Shown one piece after another: positions 1 through 9,995 of a stretch of 64,000 nt of DNA (its first letter is position 1; every line of letters starts with the position of its first letter). Below the pieces are notes generated by a model, which saw nothing but the letters and a program-made list of their open reading frames with translations, was not told the origin of the DNA and did not search any database. Both the position numbers and the translations under genes were made by a program. The stretch covers positions 93,681 to 157,680 of the forward strand of contig JBBBWG010013334.1 of assembly GCA_037176905.1 (NCBI GenBank). Direction: 5' to 3'. The DNA comes from Azolla pinnata (taxonomy: Eukaryota > Streptophyta > Polypodiopsida > Salviniales > Salviniaceae).

Positions 1-205
1 TGGGATTGAAATTGAAATTGGAACTGAAACTGGGATTGAAATTGAAATTTTTGGAGCTGAAATTGAAGTTGAGATTGAAATTGGAATTGGAATTGAAATT
101 GGAACTGGAACTGGAACTGAAATTGGGATCGAAATTGAAATAGGAATTGGAATTGGGATTGGGATTGACATTGGAATTGAAATTGGAATTGAGATTGAAA
201 TTGAG
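1..205. repeat. Degenerate GAAATTG/GGAATTG simple repeat
   Basis: The first 205 bases are a purine-biased run of six- and seven-base words such as GAAATTG, GGAATTG and GGAACTG with no coding potential. A shorter stretch of the same words recurs at about 319-365. The array continues off the left edge of the window. Confidence 0.85.
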
Positions 206-505
206 CAATTCCTGTTAGTATTGTTACAATTGTTTTGATTATGGGAGATGAAGATGTGAGATCATTCTGACCGTATCGAATACGCAAGAGAAAATTTATA
301 GAATACGGTTTTTCATAAAATTGGAACTGAAATTGTGATTGAGATTGAGATTGGAATTGGAATCGAGCAATTCCTGTTATTACTGTTACAAATATTTTGA
401 TTAAGAGGTTGCAAGAATCTTATGGTGGGAGGCGAAGGTGTGAGATCATTCTGACCATATCGAATACGAGAGAGAAAATGTATAGAATACGGTTTTTCAT
501 ACAGT
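205..505. repeat. Two-copy tandem duplication, about 150 bp unit
   Basis: The block beginning GAGCAATTCCTGTTA at about 204 recurs at about 365. Both copies continue with GTGAGATCATTCTGACC and then TAGAATACGGTTTTTCATA (ending near 318 and 502). Copy two carries a short insertion. Nothing suggests coding function. Confidence 0.75.
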
Positions 506-1100
506 TTTTGCATGGTCTCGGTCACTTCCTGATTCTTCGTATTGACTTCTCAGTGTATGTGCTGATTTGAGCCATATTTTTTGAATTGTTTAGTTAGCTA
601 GGGTGATTGGATTATTCTCAATTCCTTTCTTAATCAGCTTCATGATTGTAGTTAAACTTGAAATCTCTGGTATTAAAGACAGGTCCAATTGTTCAACGCA
701 ACGATAATAATCGTTAGGTTGATTAACAAAAACGAATCGAGAAAAGAAATACAATCACCGTGCAACATTTCGGATGGAATCTAAAGTCTACAAGGTCAGT
801 ATGGTCGATCAAACTTGGCTTGGATGATCGATGCATGGCGATGAAACGCTTAACTCCTAAGATGCATTCAATCTGGCTTTGCTTCATTCAACGATGAAAA
901 CCCTAAAACATGGAAACCCACGAGCTCAATACGATCAATTTGGATTGGCTCTCAAGATCGACGTCTGGCAAATCGAACCCCTAACCCTAAAAACCCCTCG
1001 AGAGCTTTACACAATCAATTTTGGCTTGACTATGACGATCGAATCCACGAAGTTCGTATTGTCGATCAAAGCTGGTCTCGGACGATCGACGCCCAACAAT
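506..1100. other. No gene recognised
   Basis: About 600 bases with no supported gene. Short open frames here have no recognisable composition. CCCTAAA-type words begin to appear from about 897 and become dense after 1100. Confidence 0.5.
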
Positions 1101-1710
1101 GAAACCCTAGAAACCCCGAAACCCTAAAACCTAGGAGCTTGCTCTCCGATGATCAAGAGGCACAACATTGAAACCTTAATTAAACCCTAAAATCCATGAA
1201 ACCCTAAACCCTAGAATCCACAAAATCCTAAACCCTCAAATACATGAAACCCGAAACCCTAAAGTCCATATCGAAACCAAAGCCCTAAAGTCCACGAAAC
1301 CCAAAACCCTAAAATCCATGATACCAAAACCCTTAAATCGATGATAGCCAAAACCCTAAAGTCCATGAAACCCAAAACCCTAAAATCCATGAAACACAAA
1401 AACCCTAAAATCCATGAAACACCAAACCCTAAGATCCATGAAACACAAAAACCCTAAAATCCATGAAACACAAAAACCCTGAAATCCTTGAAACCCAAAA
1501 CCCTAAAATCCATGAAACCCAAAACCCTTAAGTCCATGAAACCCCTAAACCCTAAAATCCATGAAAACCCAAAACCCTAAAATGCATGAAAACCCAAAAC
1601 CCTAAAATGCATGAAAACCCAAAACCCTAAAATGCAAGAAACCCAAAACCCAAAACTCCATGCCAAAACCCTAAAATGCAAGAAACCCAAAACCCTAAAC
1701 TTTACGGAGA
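1100..1710. repeat. Telomere-like CCCTAAA array (telo-box orientation)
   Basis: A degenerate array with a unit of about 20-25 bases, combining AAACCCAAAACCCTAAAA with TCCATG. The core CCCTAAA is the plant telomere word, but units are interrupted and irregular, so this is interstitial and not a chromosome end. It lies directly upstream of the plus-strand gene at 1903, and its AAACCCTAA strand is the sense strand of that gene, the orientation of the known telo-box promoter element. Confidence 0.85.
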
Positions 1711-1902
1711 GAAGAGCATCTTTGTCATCTCTGAATGGGTCAAAATCGGGGAATAAAGAAAGCTCCGTCTGTGTCAGATCTCATCTCCTTCTCAGATTCC
1801 TTCAGTCCATCGCCCCGATCCACAGACTCATAGACAGAGAGCTTGGGTTTCTTTGCAATCCGTCGGGGATCGTGCATCAGGCTGCAACCGCCCAACAACA
1901 GC

Positions 1903-2550
1903 ATGTCGGACAGATCGTTTCTCCGCCATGGAGAAGATAGGGAGGAAGATCCGGAAAGCGGGGAGAAGTGGAAGGAAGAAGGAAGACGAGGAGGAGGAGG
2001 AGGAGAAGGCGGAGACGGAGACGGAGATGGAGATGGAGACGGAGATGGAGATGGTGGAAAGGAAGAGGAAGAAGAGGAGGACGAGGATGAGGAGAAGCAG
2101 AAGGAGAGGGAAGAAGAATATGTGGTAGCTGTGGAGCCGGCCCCCAGGAACAGATCTAGAGGTTTCTCGGGAGCTCCCAAGTTCTCTGATTTCCGCAAGA
2201 CTGTTGCTTCTGCAGCGGCCGCAGATTCTGCTTCCGGGTATCATTCTCCCTCTCCCTCTCTCTTTCTTCGCATGTGGTCTAGCAGTTGCTCCCAACGCAT
2301 CTGAGAGATTCGATCCTTCAACTCAATGGTGAGCTTGTGCACTAGATCGCTCTCTCTTGCTTGCTCCAAAGAAACCATCAAATCAGGCATGTCGATGCTG
2401 GTGGCGGGAGCTCAAGTCTGAGCATGGAAGTGGCTTAAGCTCTGCCATTTGAGGTAGTGGCTTCTAGGGCTAGTTTCAATGGGACCATGTGCCATGCTTC
2501 ACAGATTCTAGGGTTTCTGTATACAGTCAGAAAGACAGAAGATAGGCAAC

Positions 2551-2581
<31 letters not shown>

Positions 2582-3474
2582 AGAAATGAACATGTGCAGG
2601 ATGGGCAATTTGTCCCATGGAACTAAAACTGTGAAGGAAGTGGGGAACCCATCTCAGACAAGGCTAGTTTCAATGGGATCATGTGCCATTCTTCACAGAT
2701 TGAAGATTCTAGGGTTTTTGTATCTAGTCAGAGAGACAGAAAGATACAAAGATAGGCAATTGATGATGATGATGATGATGATGATGAATAGAAATGAACA
2801 TGTACAAGAAGGGCAAATTGTCCCATGAAACTTAAACTGTGAAGGCGGTGGGGAATCCATCCCAGATCAGGTAACATTCTCAGACAAGGCTAGTTTCAAT
2901 GGGAGCATGTGCCATTCTTCACAGATTCTAGGGTTTTTTGTATACAGTCAGAAAGACAGATAGATATACAAAGATAGGAAACTGATGATGATGATGATGA
3001 TGATGATACAAATGAACATGTACAGGAAGGACAATTTGTCCCATGGCAGTAAAACTGTGAAGGAGGTGGGGAATCCATCTCAGATCAGGTAACATTCTAA
3101 CCCTAGAATCTGACACACACAGAGAGAAAGATCTACAGATTGAAACAGAATGCTTTGCACCATCATGTATGAAGAATACAGGAACGAGTTCTCAACTGTG
3201 TTGTAATGGTTTTATCTGATTTTGCTCAATGAATGCTCTCCTGCTTCCTTTTTCTTCCTTCCCTTCTCATGTTGCATGTAGAACCTCTGAAGCAAAGGAA
3301 GGAGCAGACAGCAGCAAGGGCACGACGAAATCGAGAGAGCTTCCTGACGATTACTACTCCAAAACAAGGTCGAACAACGAAGAAGACGACGAAGATGAAG
3401 ATGATGAAGATGATGAAGATGGGGAGTCGAAGAAGAAGAGAAGTGGGCTGTTTGGCATCTTCAAGAAACGATGA
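1903..3474 (+). CDS. Small acidic glycine-rich protein, function unknown (2 exons)
   Basis: Exons 1903-2237 and 3282-3474 join through a GT-AG intron (CCGG|GTATCA; GCATGTAG|AACC) in matching phase 2, giving 175 aa. I chose ATG 1903 (MSDRSFLRHGEDR); an in-frame ATG at 1843 would add 20 residues. From the N terminus it has a short basic/acidic region, a GGGGGEGGDGDG tract, an acidic-lysine run around residues 55-75 probably forming charged helix, a more ordinary segment (RSRGFSGAPKFSDFRKT, about 85-100), a second acidic run (EEDDEDEDDEDDEDGES), and a basic, aromatic end, KKKRSGLFGIFKKR. I do not recognise the family. The phase-correct splice and the non-repetitive ends support a real gene; the tracts alone would not. 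Possibly a nuclear or nucleic-acid-associated protein, but no function can be assigned. Confidence 0.6.
2471..3095. repeat. Three-copy intronic tandem repeat with nested (GAT)n
   Basis: Copies start at 2471, 2665 and 2891 with TAGTTTCAATGGGA and end near 2664, 2888 and 3095, so the unit is about 194-226 bp. Each holds CACAGATT...CTAGGGTTT, a (TGATGA)n run, then GAACATGT and GGGGAA(C/T)CCATC. The array fills most of the intron of the gene at 1903-3474. Confidence 0.85.
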
Positions 3475-3584
3475 ATTCAGTGACCGAATGAAGCTCTTCG
3501 ACAAGCGCTGAATAAGTCTAAAAACGGATTTGGCCAGCTGATGATTGGTGGCCCTAGTATGTGTGCTCATACTTAATGCGTAAA

Positions 3585-3745
3585 TCTCATTCTAAGCATT
3601 CCATATTGATTTGGTTGTTGTGTCATTGCAAATTGAGTCTCATTCTAGGCATTCCATATTGATTTGGTTGATCTTGTCATTGCAAATTCAATCTCATTGT
3701 AAAGCATTCCATGTTGATTTGGTTGTTCATGCCATTGCAAATTGA
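3585..3745. repeat. Three tandem copies of a 53-54 bp unit
   Basis: Units start at 3585, 3638 and 3692 with TCTCATT(C/G)TA and contain GCATTCCAT(A/G)TTGATTTGG. They lie just past the stop of the upstream gene and may be partly in its 3' UTR. Confidence 0.85.
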
Positions 3746-4032
3746 ACCAGGGTTCCTCTGATTTGACTTGAAATTCCAAGTTTTTGCATAAGTTGATCGA
3801 CGATGGAGACTCGGCTTGGAGATCAGTTATTAGCCCCCTGTTGGTTAATCATAATGTAGCATCTCTCAATGGGGCCAAATCGTAGTATGACTGATATCAT
3901 TGGCCTTCATTAACACCTTAATCAGATGGATATGAGTTGAACTTAAGAGGTCCTAGAAATTAAGAAAGGCTACCCAATCAAGATCAAGAAAAGCTACCCC
4001 AATTGCTTCGTTTAGTTAAACACATTCACCAT

Positions 4033-4337
4033 AACACTCTTTCATGCTATTACCGAGTAAAAGGAACTTGTAGGGAGGTGATCTAGGCTAGTGATGAGGC
4101 TGATCAGGGAGGTGATTAATGGTGTCTATGAGGTTTGGTGGGTGATTAGGGAGATTGGTGGGTAATCAGAGGAAGTTATTACCTAGTAAACGTAACACTC
4201 TTTCATGCTATTACCTAATGAAAGGAACTTGTAGGGAGGTGATCTAGGCGAGTGATGAGGCTGATCAGGGAGGTGATTAATAGTGCTTATGAGGTCCGGT
4301 GGGGGATTAGGGGGATTGGTGGGTAATTAGAGGATGT
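4033..4337. repeat. Two-copy tandem duplication, 161 bp period
   Basis: AACACTCTTTCATGCTATTA at 4033 recurs at 4194. Both copies share GGAACTTGTAGGGAGGTGAT and end near GGGTAAT(C/T)AGAGGA. The rest of 3475-5690 shows no gene. Confidence 0.85.
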
Positions 4338-5692
4338 TAGCCTCATGATTTGCTGAAGATCTGACGAGGTTAAGAAAATTTACCCCGGCTTTTAAGTTGA
4401 GGATCTTGATTGTAACTGAGAATTCTAAGGATTACAACAGTAGGCTAGTTTGGAAATACCTCGTACTATCACTGTTTTATCGTAACATGGAATGGCAGAG
4501 TCTCAAATCTCCATTGTTTACACCAATTAACACATTTCAAATATCACATCAACTTCCAACCTACTTTTAAGAGATTCAACAATGCATTGTGGATGCAAAG
4601 CTATTAAATCGTCATCGCCTGAATTGACTAATAGAAAACGAAATCGTAATCAACAATTTCGAAACTTCTGAATGGTCAAAAGTTGGATCAACTAGCTATA
4701 GAGATGCCATTTGAATGCATCTCGCCTAATCATTCAATGCACAAAGTTGGACACTTCCCAGGACGTTGCATCAACAAAAACCCGACTATAACTTTGACAT
4801 GAATAATATGATTTGTTCACTAATCCCAAGTATTATCAGTTTAAGATATTAGGACTGACAAGGAGTTACTACAGATGAGCTCTACTGCTCACATTCTACA
4901 AAACATTTGTCACAACATATACCGTCCAAATTTTATCACTGTCACTTAGATTGCAGCTTACTAGCAACAAAGCTACCAATTGGCTTTTGGAGCATAATGC
5001 ATTAAAGCTATAGATAAATGCTAGTGTAATGCAAAGCTATTACATGACCTTAGCCATGTTTTCAAAGCGAAGTGTGAATCACAATTGTTTGTCTTCCAAT
5101 AAGAAATTGAATCATGAAAATGGATCACCAAATTAGGCTTCAAAGATCATGCTGCCCTTCTCTATTCTTGATAATGTACTTGCCTCCAATTTCATTTTGA
5201 ATTGCAGTCTCCATTTTAAATATCCTACTATTACTATCAATTTCAGTGTGTTCATGCCAAGGGCACAACATCATCTATTACCATTGACATTCAAATCCCC
5301 TGCATACATTCCATCTTGGTCTGCGAGCCCCTCTCAATGACATGCACGTACAAATGGCCTGATATATGCCATGCACATGTAGTTTATGATAGGTACACAA
5401 TTGTAGACAAGACATTCCTATAAAATTATTTTCGACAAAGTATATCATCATGTCTATGATGACAACGTCTTAGACAAATCAGTTGATTATACCTTTTTCT
5501 TCTGACAAGTGTCTAGTGATGCACTTTCCTTGGCCACAATTGTATGCACTCGACCCTATATTCTCTGAAGATCCTATGAGAAAAATCCTTGTAGGTCCAT
5601 GCAAATCAGTTGAAATATACTTTCTTCTCAACTAACTGCCTTTGCATTTGAGTCTTTAAACCATCGGAATTATGGAAATTAGGAAGACATAA

Positions 5693-5848
5693 CTGTCTAC
5701 CTGTATTTAATCTTGAGCTTTGATATCAGCTGCACATATTCACATAGCTTGGGGCTACAAAGTCATGCAGCTGTCTACCTGTCTTTGATCTTGGGCTTCG
5801 GTGCCAGCTATACATATTTCCATAGCTTGAGGGTAAGTTAGGTCCCTA
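5693..5848. repeat. Two-copy 78 bp tandem duplication at the decayed 3' end of the PPR gene
   Basis: CTGTCTACCTGT at 5693 recurs at 5771, with diverged copies of the sequence between. Read on the minus strand, the 5771-5848 copy overlaps the PPR E+ relic described separately, so the duplication includes former coding sequence. Confidence 0.65.
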
Positions 5849-5989
5849 CCAACAAACTCATGCACCATCTCGTCAAGCTTCATGGACTTGTGCCCCTATT
5901 CAAATCAGAAATGCTCTCACTCTTCTCCTTTGACTCTGTATCTTCATTTACGAGGCATAAATAAAATCATAGGCTTTGGTTCTGTCCCT
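5770..5989 (-). pseudogene. Relic of the PPR E/E+ tail, downstream of the stop
   Basis: Immediately past the stop of the PPR gene the minus strand still carries peptides typical of a PPR C terminus. ISDLNRGTSP resembles the end of an E motif (usually RGxKKxPG). KLDEMVHEFVGRDLTYPQAM, about 5880-5815 in another frame, matches the E+ pattern of a VHEF core followed by GD..HPQA. The two pieces are in different frames and separated by stops from the upstream open frame. I infer a once longer E/E+ protein whose tail has decayed. Confidence 0.55.
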
Positions 5990-7675
5990 CTATGAAACAT
6001 AAATATTTGACAAGAGAACATACGGTCTTGAATTTCCAGGAGTTATCTGGATCATTTCTTCACCTGCCCACTTCCCTCTCTCTGAATCATGATGAATTTG
6101 GCATGCACCAAGAAAAATCTCCCATGTAACATCATTGGGAAAAAATGGCATTCCAAACATTATTTTCTCAGCCTCTTCTAGTTGACCTATTCGACTGTAT
6201 AGATCAATCATACAACCATAATGCTCTATAGTATGTGGTATACCATGATCCTCCATCATCAATTTAAATTGTCGATATGCCTCATCCACCCAACCAGCAT
6301 GACTGCACGATGACAGAACAATCATGTAAGTAACCTTGTCCGGTTTAACTCCTTCACATTGCATCTTGAAAAGAAGATCGATTACAATTCTCACATAACC
6401 GTGGGATGCATAAGCTTCTATCAGAGAAGTCCAGGAGACGACATCCCTTACACATGTATTGTAGAAGACATCATTGGCATCATTCATGCATCCACATTTT
6501 CCATACATAGAGACAAGGGCTGTGCTAACCGCAGGATATAAATGAAAGTCTAAGTAAACAGTCCATGCATGAACTATTTTTCCTTGGATCGGTACTATTA
6601 GTTCATCACACACACCTAGGACATTGATAAAAGTGACATCATTAGGTTCTGCCTCTCCTCCCATCTGTATAAAAAGCTCAATAGCTTCCGTACATTTTCC
6701 ATGCAATGTATGTGCCAAAACAATGGAATTCCACGACACGGTATCTCGTCGAGTTTGGCCATCAAAGATCCATTTTGCCTCCTCCAAACATCCACATTTC
6801 CCATAGAAGTTAAGTAGTGCATTAGCGATGATCAAAACAGAATCTAATCCATTTCGATAGACCTCAGTGTGGATTGCTCTTGCCAGTGTTGAATCCTGTA
6901 GATTTGCACAAGCAACAAGAATCAAACTAAACGTCACCTCGTTGGGTCTTATTCCATCTCCATCCATCTTCAGATAAAGATCTATAGCCTTTCGGCTTTC
7001 AATCGACGCATATATTGCAATCAACGATGTCCATGACACACTATCTTTGATTTCAATGAGATCGAAAGCCCTCTGAGAGCTCTTCAAACAGCCACATTTC
7101 CCATACATATCAACAAGAGACGACCCCACGTATGCATTTCCTTCTAATCCAGAATTCAGTATGTAGACATGGAGGCGCTTACCTCTCTCTTGGCAGTCGC
7201 AAGATCCAACAATAGCGCTGAACGTGTGATGGACAGGAAGCATACCTTGCGACAACATATCCTCGAGAATCTGAAACGCTGAAGCATCTTGGCATCGGAG
7301 GAGAGCGCAGGCCATGGCCATGCTGGTCCAAGAGTGGGCGTTCCGCCGTTCCAGCCCGTGGAAGACGGAGGAACTCTCGTGGAGGAGGCCATGCCTGCCG
7401 TAGGTCTGGATCAGGTGATTGCACACGAAGACGTCTTGGTCGAGGAAATCGACGATGAGATTGTGGTGGATGCGCCTGGTTTCTGAGCCATCGGAGGAAT
7501 GCTGGAGGAGGGAGGAGTAGAGCGTGACTGGAGATCGGATTCCTGCAGCGGAAGCAGTAGCAGCAGCGGCAACAACAGCAGGAGACGGACCAGAAGCGGG
7601 AGCAGAAGAAGCAGAAGCAGAAGAAGAAGAAGAAGAAGAAGAAGAAGAAGGACAGTGAAATCTCCGTCGCATCAT
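5990..7675 (-). CDS. PLS-class pentatricopeptide repeat (PPR) protein
   Basis: Intronless frame of 561 aa from the ATG at 7675 (MMRRRFHC). An upstream in-frame ATG at 7747 would add 24 residues read through a tRNA-like B-box, so I prefer the inner start. The N terminus is rich in Arg, Ser and Ala (a Ser run, then AVVAAAATASAAG), fitting an organelle transit peptide. Then come PPR units of the P, L and S types with repeated signatures: NHLIQTYGRHG, GSSLVDMYGKCGCL, NALLNFYGKCGCLEEA, TALVSMYGKCG, DVVSWTSLIEAYASHG, CSHAGWVDEA, HYGCMIDLYSRIGQLEEAE. It ends in a partial E motif (PGNSRPYVLLSNIYVS) and stops where most relatives continue. PLS proteins bind organellar RNA, usually for C-to-U editing. 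Without complete E/E+ or DYW domains it could not edit alone and would need a partner, or it is losing function. AAACCCTAA repeats lie directly upstream. Confidence 0.85.
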   Translation of the reverse strand: MMRRRFHCPSSSSSSSSSSASASSAPASGPSPAVVAAAATASAAGIRSPVTLYSSLLQHSSDGSETRRIHHNLIVDFLDQDVFVCNHLIQTYGRHGLLHESSSVFHGLERRNAHSWTSMAMACALLRCQDASAFQILEDMLSQGMLPVHHTFSAIVGSCDCQERGKRLHVYILNSGLEGNAYVGSSLVDMYGKCGCLKSSQRAFDLIEIKDSVSWTSLIAIYASIESRKAIDLYLKMDGDGIRPNEVTFSLILVACANLQDSTLARAIHTEVYRNGLDSVLIIANALLNFYGKCGCLEEAKWIFDGQTRRDTVSWNSIVLAHTLHGKCTEAIELFIQMGGEAEPNDVTFINVLGVCDELIVPIQGKIVHAWTVYLDFHLYPAVSTALVSMYGKCGCMNDANDVFYNTCVRDVVSWTSLIEAYASHGYVRIVIDLLFKMQCEGVKPDKVTYMIVLSSCSHAGWVDEAYRQFKLMMEDHGIPHTIEHYGCMIDLYSRIGQLEEAEKIMFGMPFFPNDVTWEIFLGACQIHHDSERGKWAGEEMIQITPGNSRPYVLLSNIYVS

Positions 7676-7692
7676 CGCTTCGTTTGTTTTGG

Positions 7693-7735
7693 CTTTGGCG
7701 AGATTCGAACCCCTGACCTCTCCCATTTGCACTAT
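7693..7735 (-). other. tRNA-like B-box fragment (GGTTCGAATC)
   Basis: On the minus strand the sequence reads AGAGGTCAGGGGTTCGAATC followed by TCGCC. This resembles the T-arm and internal pol III B-box of a tRNA or a tRNA-derived SINE. No full cloverleaf or A-box could be built. It overlaps the extreme N-terminal codons of the longest PPR open frame. Confidence 0.45.
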
Positions 7736-7762
7736 TAGTATCTTCATTCTTCACAGATTTTC

Positions 7763-9175
7763 ACAGTTTAGGGTTTTCCTTGCTGTTGATGGATTTAGGG
7801 TTTCCAGAGCTTAGGGTTTAGGGTTTTGTTCGCTCCGATGCTCTTTAGGGCTTACGGAGCTTAGGGTCCAGGGTTTTGTTTGCTTTGATGGGTTTAGGGT
7901 TTGCTTTGCCGTCGATGCATTTAGGGTTTCCGGAGCTTAGGGTTCAGGGTTTTGTTTGCTTTGATGGGTTTAGGGTTTATGGAACTTCAGGTTTTGGGTT
8001 TTCTTTGATGTCGATGGATTTAGGGTTTCCAGAGCTTAGGGTTTAGGGTTTTTTTTGCTCCGATGCTCTTTAGGGTTTACGGAGCTTAGGGTTTAGGGTT
8101 TATGGAGCTTAGGGTTTAGGGTTTATGGAGCTTAGGGTTCAGGGTTTATGGAGCTTAGGGTTCAGGGTTTTCTTTGCTTTGATGCTCTTTAGGGTTTTCG
8201 GAGCTTAGGGTTCAGGGTTTTGTTTGCTTTGATGGGTTTAGGGTTTATGGAACTTAGGGTTTTGGGTTTTCTTTGATGTCAATGGATTTAGGGTTTTGTT
8301 TGCACCGATGTTCTTTAGGGTTTAGGGTTTTGTTTGCTTTGATGGGTTTAGGGTTTATGGAGCTTAGGGTTCAGGGTTTTGTTTGCTTTGATGCTCTTTA
8401 GGGTTTATGGAGCTTAGGGTTTAGGGTTTTGTTTGCTTTGATGGGTTTAGGGTTTATGGAGCTTAGGGTTTAGGGTTTTCTTTGTTGTCGATGGATTTAG
8501 GGTTTTCGGAGCTTAGGGTTCAGGGTTTTGTTTGCTTTGATGCTCTTTAGGGTTTACGGAGCTTAGGGTTTAGGGTTTTCTTTGCTTTGATGGTTTAGGG
8601 TTTATGGAGCTTAGGGTTTAGGGTTTTCTTTGCTGTCGATGGATTTAGGGTTTTCGGAGCATAGGGTTTAGGGTTTTGTTTGCTTTGATGGGTTTAGGGC
8701 TTACGGAGCTTAGAGTTTAGGGTTTATTGCTTTTCCGAGTTTAGGGCTCTGGGATTTATTGCTTTACAGAGTTTAAGGGTTAGAGGTTTATTGCTTTGTA
8801 GAGTTTGGGGCTCTCGGGTTTATGGCTTTACGTAGCTCAGGGTTTAGCGTTTACGGAGCTCAGGGTTTAGGGTTTTTTGCTTTATGAAGTTTAGGGCTCT
8901 CGAGTTTATTGCTTTATGGAGTCTAGGGTTTGGGGTTTATTGCTTTACGAAGTTTAGGGTTTTATTGCTTTGATTGGTTCAGGCTTTATCGCTTTATGGA
9001 GTTTAGGGTTTAGGGTTTTATTGATTTGAGGGATTTAGGGTTTAGGATTTATTGCTTTACAAAGAGTTTAGGGTCTAGGGTTCATTGCATTGTGGACTTT
9101 AGGGTTGGAGGGTTTATTATTCTACGAAGTTTAGGGTTTAGGGTTTAGGGTTTAGAGTTTATTGTTTTATGGAGT
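7763..9175. repeat. Telomere-like TTTAGGG array with higher-order units
   Basis: About 1.4 kb of TTTAGGG, CTTAGGG and TTCAGGG words with spacers TTTGTTTGCTTTGATGGG, ATGGAGC and CGGAGC, giving higher-order units of roughly 50-110 bp. After about 8700 it decays into words such as ATTGCTTTACGGAGTTTAGGG. It starts about 16 bp upstream of the outer ATG of the minus-strand PPR gene. Read on that strand it is AAACCCTAA, the telo-box orientation, as at 1100-1710. Confidence 0.9.
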
Positions 9176-9995
9176 TTATGGTCGATGGTCTCTTCTTTAG
9201 CTCATAGTGTGATGATTTAGTGACATAACTAGTGAGGATGAAGCTCATGATTTCGCTATGGAAGTTTAATCACGAAGTTATACGCTTTGTATAGATTAAT
9301 CTAGCTAGAAATCTCAATCCATTTAGAAAGTTGGTGGAACTTCATACCTTTACAACATTTTGGAATGTTTCAAAACATTCTTAGATATTAGTTCTTGATG
9401 TCATGCATCGTGCATAATAAATATTTGTAACTTCTTTGATCTCTAATCAAAGGATCGAATGTCGGTTATTGATGCATCAAATTAATACTTCTTTTCTATT
9501 TGTATCTTTTTCGTTTCAATCTCTTCGTTTACACTCTCCAAGATCCACCACATTGCTAGCATCATTTGTGTTTTGTCGTAATCCATGATTGGTGTGGATG
9601 TGGAATAGATAGCAGATGTAATTATAACATCGTTTGCACCTCATATATGTGATGATATTACTGAAATTTACGACTAAGAATCTGACGAGAGCAAGATTCG
9701 TTGCAAATCTTTAATTGTAAGAGGATGATGTCATTTTGTCTAATTGATCAGATCTATCTTTTGAACCACTTTGATTCCTAAATCGAGTTAGGCTTATCCG
9801 TTTTCAATGATGTAATTTGGTACTCGAAGCTCACGAGAGCCCCCACCTCATAATCAAAGAAATTTGCATGGATCACGAGCTGCTTTATGTTGTTTGTAGA
9901 GGGATCGAAGGACTCCACAAAGCCAGATTAGGGTCCAAGGTTTCAAATCTTTGTCTTAGCACTTGGAACATGTAAAAATGCAGAGTTATGAAATA
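9176..9995. other. AT-rich intergenic DNA, nothing recognised
   Basis: About 800 bases between the telomere-like array and the MITE cluster. No coding, RNA or strong repeat signal was seen. Confidence 0.5.

Noticed and set aside
1740-2295. Minus-strand frames of about 150 aa opposite the small gene
   Set aside because: Ser/Pro and Leu/Phe strings are the antisense of GAG/GGA codon repeats in the plus-strand exon.
2457-2828. 123-residue open frame with poly-methionine runs
   Set aside because: It is the tandem repeat with its (ATG)n microsatellite read in one frame; it lies within an intron of the small acidic gene.
7179-7754. 191-residue alternative frame at the PPR 5' end
   Set aside because: It is a shifted frame of the PPR gene with Phe and Cys runs from the TTC repeat; the PPR frame has the conserved motifs.
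7763-9175. Possible chromosome end or true telomere
   Set aside because: Units are degenerate with long spacers and ordinary genes follow on both sides, so it is interstitial.
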